A DNA stretch of 64,000 nucleotides, from the NCBI RefSeq assembly GCF_022201045.2, contig NC_068559.1:3818501-3882500 (forward strand), in the 5' to 3' direction. Below the pieces are notes generated by a model. That model did not search any database. It was not told the origin of the DNA and worked only from the letters and a program-made list of their open reading frames with translations. The stretch comes from Citrus sinensis (lineage: Eukaryota; Streptophyta; Magnoliopsida; Sapindales; Rutaceae). Both the position numbers and the translations under genes were made by a program. Shown here piece by piece: positions 56,737-64,000 of the stretch. Position 1 is the first letter of the stretch; each line of letters opens with the position of its first letter.

Positions 56737-59700
56737 ATGGAGGTGTACCGGACGCAATTGGCACTAGCCGTGTTCGGGGAGCCATGGCCGCAACTCAACG
56801 AAGGTTTATTATACAACGACGTCGTTTCCCCCTCTGATTCGAGTAACTCACTCAATTCTCCTTTTTTGATCTGATTTTTTTTCCCCGCTTAAAGTTATCT
56901 TTACTTACTATTTGTTTTGATAATTATAGAATTGACACTGATCGAATTCTACTCTACCAAGCACAAAAATTCAGCTCCTTTGCAAGGGTAACTTCATTCT
57001 TCTAATATTATCCAACTTTTAAAGTTTCGTGCATTTTCTGTTTGGTTCCCGAGAAAACCGAAGGAAAATAATTGAAGCAGTGTAACAACGTTCATTCTTC
57101 TCTATTTTTTATTTTTGATTGCTTATTTCAAACTTACTAACGATTGAGCAGTTGGTTGCAGAGAATTCAAAATGGACAGGTAAGCTTCTCAAAATGAATA
57201 AAATAATAACGTTAATATATAATAATCAATCATACAATCATACTTGAGGATTGATTAATTCTCTCAACACTGTTTAATTTTGGTTGTGTTCAGATAACAG
57301 TTGATGGCCGAGTTGTTAATGATCCCAACATTATCCTCAGGTTCCATAATCGGTGACTTTTAGCAGTTTATTTGATTTGCTATTGTTTATGTATGCTAAG
57401 TAGAGATTGTTATGTATGTTGTTTTGTTGATGTCAAATCGAATATTTTAGTGCTGGTTCAGAACTAGTTTATCATAGACTTCCTTGGAAGGAGCCTGATG
57501 TGCCGTACTTGCTTGAGGTTTTCTATGAAGATGATGATTTGGTAAATTTGCTTTGGCTTGATTTTGTATTCACTTGTTTGTTTTCATAAGTTTTCAGATT
57601 TGTTGAAGTTGGAAGGGTATTTAAATTGGTCTAAAGCTTTGTTCGGAATGTCATGCTCAATTCTCATTATGGTTTTTTTAGTACCCCGATTGAAGTTCTG
57701 TGTCATATTCTTGGTTTGATGTAATTTTGACTTTATTATAGTAAACGTCTCTAAATGATCCTCTGCCATTTAATAAAACTTGGATATCAGACGATTTGAA
57801 TCTAATGTTTCTGTCATTGTGTTACTGAGACGAAAACCCAACCTCAAATAAGCAAAATATTTATGTATCAGGTGCAATCATAGAGTACTTTTTGCTTCTG
57901 TTCAACATCCATTCAAGGACCATCACAATAATAAGCTTTTCTTCAGGTTCATTTCAGTATTACGCTCATAGAGTACTTTTGCTTTATCTTTAGAAAATAA
58001 AAAATAAAAAAGGAAAGGAAAGGGTGCTTTTGCTACCATTCAACATCCCCTCAAGACCCATGATTATAATAAGGCTGGCTTCATAGAATACTTTTACTTT
58101 TGTTCAAATCATGTTTAGATGATTTCTCTCATTGCTCATGTATTTTGTACAAGGAATAACAAACAACAATCAGTCAGATGATACGATACGAAAAGTTCTG
58201 GTGCTTAGCTTAGATACCCCATTGATAATTGTGTATTGCTTTAAGATCTGGATAATTTGAAAACTTTTACATATATCTTTAATTTCTTTCATTCTTAGAC
58301 AAGTTGTTAGCTCCCAAAATAAAGCCTTGGAGCAAGTATATGTTAACTTACATGTAATCATCTGCCCTTGTAGTTTTCAACATAAATTAATTAAATTGTT
58401 TTGGATTCAGATTGCTTTAAACAAGCCTTCTGGTCTGCAAGTTTTGCCTGGAGGGCTTTTCCAGCAGAGAACAGTTTTAAAGCAGCTGCAATGGCGGGCA
58501 AGCAAGCAAAGCTCTTCCCTATCAAGTCAAGCATCACATCCTGTTCCTGTACATCGGCTGGGGAGGGGCACATCAGGTCAGCCTAGAAGTGGCACTATTT
58601 GCCTTTTTCATTTTCATTTTCATTGTTCTTTTATGAAACATCCGGTAATGGGAACAAATGTTATTGATTAAGTGAGAAAAGTAAGAGATCATGAGAGCTG
58701 AGAAAATAAAAATTAATGACGATTGCTTTTATTGGTTGCTTGAAATTTCTAACTACTGTAGATCCAGAATAGTTTGTGCAAAAGTAATGCATATTAAGGA
58801 TGCTGGCGTGTTTCTTCCCTAGATGGCATACCAACATTTAGTATTCCTTCCTACATGATAAGCAGGCTGCTTCAACCTCATGTTTCTGTTTATTGTTGGT
58901 TTTATAATTTGATTAGGCAATGTCTGGTTACACTTCCTTGTTTTATGGTCAATTGGTTGGTTCTCTATTGGGTTTACAGGAATATTACTTTGTGCAAAGA
59001 CAAAGCTTGCGAAAACTTGCATTGCAGCATATTTTGCCGATAAGACATCGGTTGTTGACGCTGACAAGTAAGCAGAAAAGCTGGTTTCTAACTTACAATT
59101 TGTTCTCAAAAGGGTAGATATTATGATGAATTAGAACTTCTTATGCATGAACAGTTTCTAAGCCAGTCATTAACACTTAGCTATGTATGATAATTGATGG
59201 CTAAGGTCACTGACGGTTTAGAAATTCAATTCATATAACTCAGAAAAGACATGAGAAACATATAAAAGTGCACACACAGATGAGAGGAAAATATGAGAGA
59301 TGCCAGAGTGTTGCACTGTATGGGAGAATAAGCATACAGAGATTCAGTTGCTGCGTAGAAACTTGTTCAAAATCATTTTGAGTTAGAACTAATTTCTTAG
59401 TTTGGGTTTAGTGATTCCGAACTGCGGGATCTGGAAATCCATCAGATGAATGTAGACTGCTTGGAAGAAAGTCTTATATGATGAGTGTGATAAATCCAAC
59501 AGTAGTAATAATTTTCCACAGATGAGATTAGACAAATAACCTTCACCCTATATTTTACCCAGATGCTTAAAACCTGAACCTCTCGTGCTGCACTAGATTC
59601 TTAAAGTTCTGTTATGAAGACTTTTTAACTGTTTTGATCTTGCAAATGTGTAAAAAATAACAATAAATAATTTAAAATATCGCATAAACCTAATGTGAAC

Positions 59701-61995
59701 CACAATTAGAGTATCATCCAATTTAAGTTACAAAACCTAGTTTGTGACATCAAGGAAACCAGCTAACAGATTTCTTACATTGGGAGATGGATGAGAGGGT
59801 GCCCTTACAGTCTTCTGTACGGTTGAATACAAAAAATCTTGGCAGCTTTTTATCTTTTTCAGCCATGAATAAGAACTACTCCATATTCCTTTCTGTTTTA
59901 AGTCATAACATTAGTCACTGATTAAACCTACAATGCACGAATGTACAGTACTGTGATGGAGCTTTCTCAGAGGAAAATTACGAAGATATATCGAGCACTA
60001 GTGCATGGAATAGTTGATGAGGATAAGGTAACACTTAGGCCCAACTCTTATTTGCTTTTTCTTTCTTGGAGTATTATTTTTCTGATTGTAAGTTTTGAGG
60101 TATTATGGTGCCTTTTTCTATCCCTTAGCCGAATAGTTAATGATGTACTGGGCTAATAATTTGGCAAGCCATTCTCTATCATACTGTTACTTGTACATAT
60201 ATTCACGTACTAAAAATAAGTTTTGCATAAGGTTATCATCAAGCAGCCAATTGGAATTGTGCGGTATCCTGGAGTGGCCAAAGGGCTGTATGTTGCTTCT
60301 CCCTCAGGTTTATCAATCTCTTGTATTCTGCTCAATTTTTTCAAGTTCTATCCAGTTGTTACCCTATGGTTTTTTTTGGAAAGAGAAAAATTTCTTCTAT
60401 GATGCCTCTAAATTTTAAATTATGTTGTACTACACAACATATTCATTTGCGTCAACTATTTTATTACTCACCCTTACAATCGTGCTTGCTTTTCCATTAA
60501 ATTATCTTTATCATTTTGTGTATCTCCTTTTTAAAAAAAAAAAATTATTATTGTTATTCTAATCAGGAAAACCAGCTCTGAGCAAAGTTGATGTCCTTGA
60601 GAGAGATGTACAAAGAAACTGCACTTTGGTCCAGGTATACCCTTCTGTTCATTTTGTTACACCTTCCACAAGCTGCAAAGATTTTTCTTGCCAAATACAA
60701 GCATGTTTACAAAACGTTTGCTTATTATTTTTTGGGAACAAGAGGTAGCTGAGGACTATTTGAACAACTAATAAATGGGTTGACAAGCTGACCTTTGATT
60801 CACTCTCTTACATGGAAGTGATTGCATGTATTATGAACTCAGGATGAAAGTCCATCAAGTTTTTGTTTACAAGGCATCATAGAACATTCTCTGTCGGGAT
60901 GAACTCAGGATGAACAAGTTATTGAAAATAGGTTTAGAAAAAATATCATCTTAAATCTTAAAATCAAGGTTAAACTGGATATTATTCCTATCTTTATCTA
61001 GATCTAGAACATACAGTCGTCCTAAATTAGGCTTTTTTTAACTTTTTTTCTTTTTCCTTATATTTTAGCAGAAAATTTTGAACATTCAAGTGTTAGGTGA
61101 GACTTGTATGCTGTTTTTTACTTTTCCTCTACAGGTTTGCAAGTTCTCTGATATACCTATTTGTTTAGCAGGTTGAAATCCAATCAGGCCGACCACACCA
61201 AATACGCATACATCTTGCCTTTCTTGGCCATCCTTTACTGGGTAAAATTTATCCATATATTTGTGTATGACATTCTAAGTCCAAGGTGATTCATGCCATC
61301 ACTTTTTACCACTAAGCAGGTGATCCGCTGTATGTTGCTGGTGGCCAACCAAAGTCCTTCGATTCGGAATTTGCAGATGGAACTTTTGCACAAGATGGGT
61401 ATGTCTATTAGTAAATTCCTTCTTCTCTTTCTTTCTGTTTTTACTATTTTTAATCAAACTCTGCCCGATTCCATTTCAATGGATGTATTTGTTGCATATA
61501 TAGGGTTAGTTCTTGAACTTTTGTAAATGTAATTGTTTTACTTTCACCCTTCTGTTTTTGACACCATGAAAGCTGAAATCGTTCATGGAGAAAAAACAGA
61601 TGATTTCATTATTTTCAGCAAGTTCTTTTTTTGTTGCGTTTACTTTGCTCATCATGTAGAGGGTACGAGAGACCTGTAAATCCCGTCCCTGGAGACTGTG
61701 GCTACTATTTACATGCATACCAACTATTTCTTTCTCACCCAACTACCAATGAGGTAAATAAATAGGAAGGGGCATCTTTTGACATCACTTCTTGATTTGT
61801 CATGTTGCTTCCTGATCGAAAAATGCCTCCATCTCACCAACCAGGCTCAGTCTATTGAAACTACTACATGTGCAGGTAATAAAAATTACAGCACCTCTTC
61901 CATCTGTTCTCAAAACACGAGAAGAAGGTAGAGAAGTCGACAAATCAGTGGGCTCAGAAAGGATACGGGGGATACACATTGACAGCTTGCCTTGA
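56737..61995 (+). CDS. RluA-type RNA pseudouridine synthase, PUS5-like
   Basis: Exons: 56737-56842, 56930-56987, 57152-57179, 57294-57340, 57451-57541, 58411-58576, 58980-59067, 59949-60027, 60232-60307, 60567-60634, 61172-61241, 61320-61398, 61660-61753, 61876-61995; 389 residues. Conserved sequence starts with VFGEPWPQLNEG (about residue 12). An S4-like RNA-binding part (WLQRIQNGQITVDGRVV, about 53-72) precedes the synthase fold. Motif I is ALNKPSGLQVLPGG (112-125), motif II HRLGRGTSG (158-166), then KIYRALVHG and motif III GRPHQIRIH with GHPLLGDPLYV. It should convert uridine to pseudouridine in RNA; the compartment is uncertain. In RluA enzymes motif II is HRLD, with Asp as catalytic residue; here it is Gly161, as I recall for the plant group. 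The first in-frame ATG, 56737, lies in the adjoining Mutator-like element, after an in-frame TGA at 56731-56733. Confidence 0.92.
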
Positions 61996-62953
61996 GGTCA
62001 TGTACTCATGTCGCTCCCATCCCTTTTCAAAACTAGAAAATATCAATTCTGATTTAGAGCAGAAAGCTGGGACTCATGGTGATCTTAGTATATCATGTTT
62101 CCCCCTTGTTTTACTGAATGATCTTTGAAAAATGGGGTCGTCGTATATTTATTTCTTGGGACCGACATCAATCCGGACTTCGTATTGGAGGGATATTATT
62201 CTTGTTTTTAAGTGAAAGGATGAGGTTGGAGATGACATATTAGCCTGATAATTTTGACTTTTGGTTCTACAACAGAAATATGTCACGATCTGAGAAGCAA
62301 CTCATCAGACATCCCCGTGACCTTGTCAAGAGCATCGAGGGCAAAAGATTCGCTTGCTTTATGAAATATTTTTGAAAGAGCCAAGGATTCTTATTTAAAG
62401 AATAAACCCAGTTTATAAATAGCAATAGCAAAGCTGCAATCAAAGCTCTATGATGGCGATTGATGGAAACAGAGACGCAAGAAAACCCCCGAAGAAAGTG
62501 GATTAACAATAAGAGAGGCAAAAGAAAAATAAAAACACAAGTAGAAGAGATGCTCAGATCCAGATAAAAAAGGGTGGAAGAGATGTTGACACTTGACAAT
62601 GAAAACGCTGCGTGTAGAAATTCTTGTAAAGATGGTCAATTGTGTCAGATTGGTTGCTGTAAGGAGAACCCTGGAATTGCCTCTCCCAACTTGCCCAGAT
62701 TATTCCTGTATTTCCATCACATACAACAAATACCAATTTGCTGCAATAATACAAGCACCTAATTTTTTTTTCCTTTTACCAAAAGAAAAAAAAAGGAAAA
62801 AAAAAAAAACAGAAACAAAAGATGTAACTGAAAACTGTCAACTGCCCTATCATTTTCCATTGAACAATACAAAAACTATTATACAGGACGCGGCAAAAAA
62901 AGACTATTTGCCGCTGAGGGCCTCCCTTCCAGGAAGCCCTCCTGAAACTCCTA
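61996..62953. other. Convergent 3' flanks of the PUS5-like and PWR-like genes
   Basis: The two genes end towards each other, so this stretch should hold both 3' UTRs. It contains A-rich runs near 62770-62815. Small open frames on both strands show no protein family. No RNA gene is seen. Confidence 0.55.
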
Positions 62954-64000
62954 CTACCTGCCTATGTCCCCCTTGCCTCTCCACGACTCCTCTTCTCTGA
63001 TGATACTTCCACCCTGGCCGCCATACTGCTCGGCTTTAGCATAGTGCATTCTAATTGCTGCCACAGGATCCGAAACACCAGTGCATGATCCACCCCCGAC
63101 CAGTATGCCTCCTCTCCCCACAACATTCACTCCAACCATCCCCTTACCCTGCTGCTGTATGCTTGAAAGGGCCTCAAACCCATTTCGCCTTTGCATCTCT
63201 GCGAATAAAAATTCCTGCCTCTGCTTCATATCTACTGAAAAGGGCTGCACTTTATTACCCTCACGGCTCCGATACACCTGATAATCCACCACTCCATTAC
63301 TGCTACTTATCTCCCTTGGAGGAACAACTGCTACACCATTCAAATGTCGCTCATTGCTCTTCACAACTGCTGCTTGCAAAGACTGCTGCTCCATTTTGGA
63401 CGATGAGGCAGGATAACCGCCGAAGGCAGCAGGATACTTGGCCAACAAAATGGCAGAATCAGGCAGAGAAGAAAACCCTGTTTGTATTTTGCTCCCATCC
63501 CAAAATCCATAACTTCTCGCAGGACCATTTTCAAGGCCCACATAATTATTACGATCAAATTTCAAGAGAGCTGCACCACCATCTGGAGGGTGATGGGCAG
63601 TAAATTTTAAATTTGATGCCTTGCTGCTTTGCTTATGATGATGGCCATTTTCTCCATTGTCATGACTGCTAAAAGCTGACTTCTGAGAAGATGAGGGATG
63701 ACTAAGAATCTTACCAAATAGCTTAACATCACCATTCTTGCTTGGTTTCTCTGTATCTGAAAAACTACACGAATGAGCTCGTCGACGATCACTTGTTTGT
63801 TCTATATTTTCTGCCAGAAATGGAAGCTCTGTAACTGAAGAGTGAGGCATTGAACTATTACACTTCCGAAGATAGCAATCCTGAGCCAAATATGGTTCAT
63901 CAATATTCCTGTCTGACTTGGAAATGCTTTGAACTTCAGAAAGTTGTCTGCAGTTGATATCCCCATTCATCTCTTTCTTCGTTGAAATTGGTAATGGATA
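62954..64000 (-). CDS. PWR: C-terminal exon of a POWERDRESS/NCoR-like SANT co-repressor (partial)
   Basis: The frame is open from the window edge (64000) to the stop at 62954-62956, giving the last 348 residues; the gene continues beyond the window. This tail is Ser-, Asn- and His-rich and mostly disordered. It holds the conserved end block: VDYQVYRSREGNKVQPFSVD, MKQRQEFLFAEMQRRNGFEA, a Gly/Val-rich GVNVVGRGGILVGG, and the terminal VAAIRMHYAKAEQYGG to EESWRGKGDIGR. This is the signature C-terminus of plant PWR (Arabidopsis At3g52250, as recalled), a nuclear SANT protein working with histone deacetylase HDA9. The SANT domains themselves are outside the window. An internal Met at 63970 is not the start, since the frame is open upstream of it. 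Confidence 0.88.
   Translation of the reverse strand, partial: YPLPISTKKEMNGDINCRQLSEVQSISKSDRNIDEPYLAQDCYLRKCNSSMPHSSVTELPFLAENIEQTSDRRRAHSCSFSDTEKPSKNGDVKLFGKILSHPSSSQKSAFSSHDNGENGHHHKQSSKASNLKFTAHHPPDGGAALLKFDRNNYVGLENGPARSYGFWDGSKIQTGFSSLPDSAILLAKYPAAFGGYPASSSKMEQQSLQAAVVKSNERHLNGVAVVPPREISSSNGVVDYQVYRSREGNKVQPFSVDMKQRQEFLFAEMQRRNGFEALSSIQQQGKGMVGVNVVGRGGILVGGGSCTGVSDPVAAIRMHYAKAEQYGGQGGSIIREEESWRGKGDIGR

Larger units (their letters stand above)
54359..56764. mobile_element. Mutator-like element inserted in exon 1 of the pseudouridine synthase gene
   Basis: The nonamer TAGCCGTGT is repeated exactly at 54350-54358 and 56765-56773; 9 bp is the Mutator target duplication. The interior holds a MULE transposase N-terminal fragment (55082-55339) and two minisatellite arrays. 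The terminal areas share inverted wording ('aattaaataccctttaa' on the left; 'aattatctcaataccctaaaa' on the opposite strand of the right). The right side runs about 36 bp further than the left before the nonamer, so the inverted repeats are not clean. The transposase gene is incomplete, so the element is non-autonomous. Confidence 0.65.

Noticed and set aside
54359-56764. The Mutator-like segment as a spliced intron of the synthase gene
   Set aside because: GT/AG pairs at the nonamers (for example AGA|GTAGCC with CACTAG|CC) do not restore the frame, so simple splicing-out is not supported.
63055-63603. 182-codon plus-strand frame opposite the PWR-like exon
   Set aside because: It is antisense to a clearly conserved coding exon.

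Overview
This is nuclear DNA of a flowering plant, read as a eudicot. Genes are split into many short exons by AT-rich GT-AG introns, the spacers are AT-rich and full of small DNA transposons, and every recognisable protein is a plant family member. The proteins resemble those of woody rosids and I lean towards Citrus, but that rests on memory of protein similarity and is not proven by the window. Exon borders were deduced by hand from splice sites, reading frame and family resemblance. All multi-exon models given here close in frame.

Layout: (1) 102-2473, minus, a two-exon mitochondrial TMEM70-like gene, followed on the other strand by a tRNA-Pro(AGG) at 2621-2692. (2) 4770-5549, an intronless acidic plant protein of unknown function behind a 330-bp tandem duplication. 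(3) 7482-11732, a GTE1/GTE6-type BET bromodomain factor in 8 exons. (4) 12964-24993, a diverged SIZ1-type SUMO E3 ligase in 15 exons. (5) 25-30 kb, a gene-poor block with two DNA transposons. (6) 30415-35332, a taxilin coiled-coil gene in 11 exons. (7) 35971-38533, a TFIIF-beta pseudogene followed by a taxilin 3'-end pseudogene. (8) 39491-42772, an intact TFIIF-beta gene in 6 exons. (9) 43-46.5 kb, MITEs and AT-rich DNA. (10) 47431-48827, a plant membrane protein of unknown function. (11) 49-54.3 kb, repeats and a broken transposon-like gene. (12) 54359-56764, a Mutator-like element. (13) 56737-61995, an RluA-type RNA pseudouridine synthase (PUS5-like) in 14 exons. (14) 62954-64000, minus, the C-terminal exon of a POWERDRESS/NCoR-like SANT co-repressor that runs off the window.

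The genes are mostly housekeeping or chromatin genes: BET reader, SUMO ligase, general transcription factor, co-repressor and RNA modification. They do not form one pathway. As I recall the Arabidopsis chromosome 3 map, GTE6, TFIIF-beta, PUS5 and PWR are neighbours there too, so this looks like a conserved block into which SIZ1-like, taxilin and the membrane-protein gene are interspersed.

The most striking observations are three. A Mutator-like insertion appears to split the first exon of the pseudouridine synthase gene, with an in-frame 9-bp target duplication and a replacement start codon at the element's end. A tandem duplication interleaved taxilin and TFIIF-beta and left one truncated copy of each. 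The SIZ1 paralogue is unusual in its linker, PHD finger and C-terminus. I found no clear evidence of a wholly new multi-gene system.
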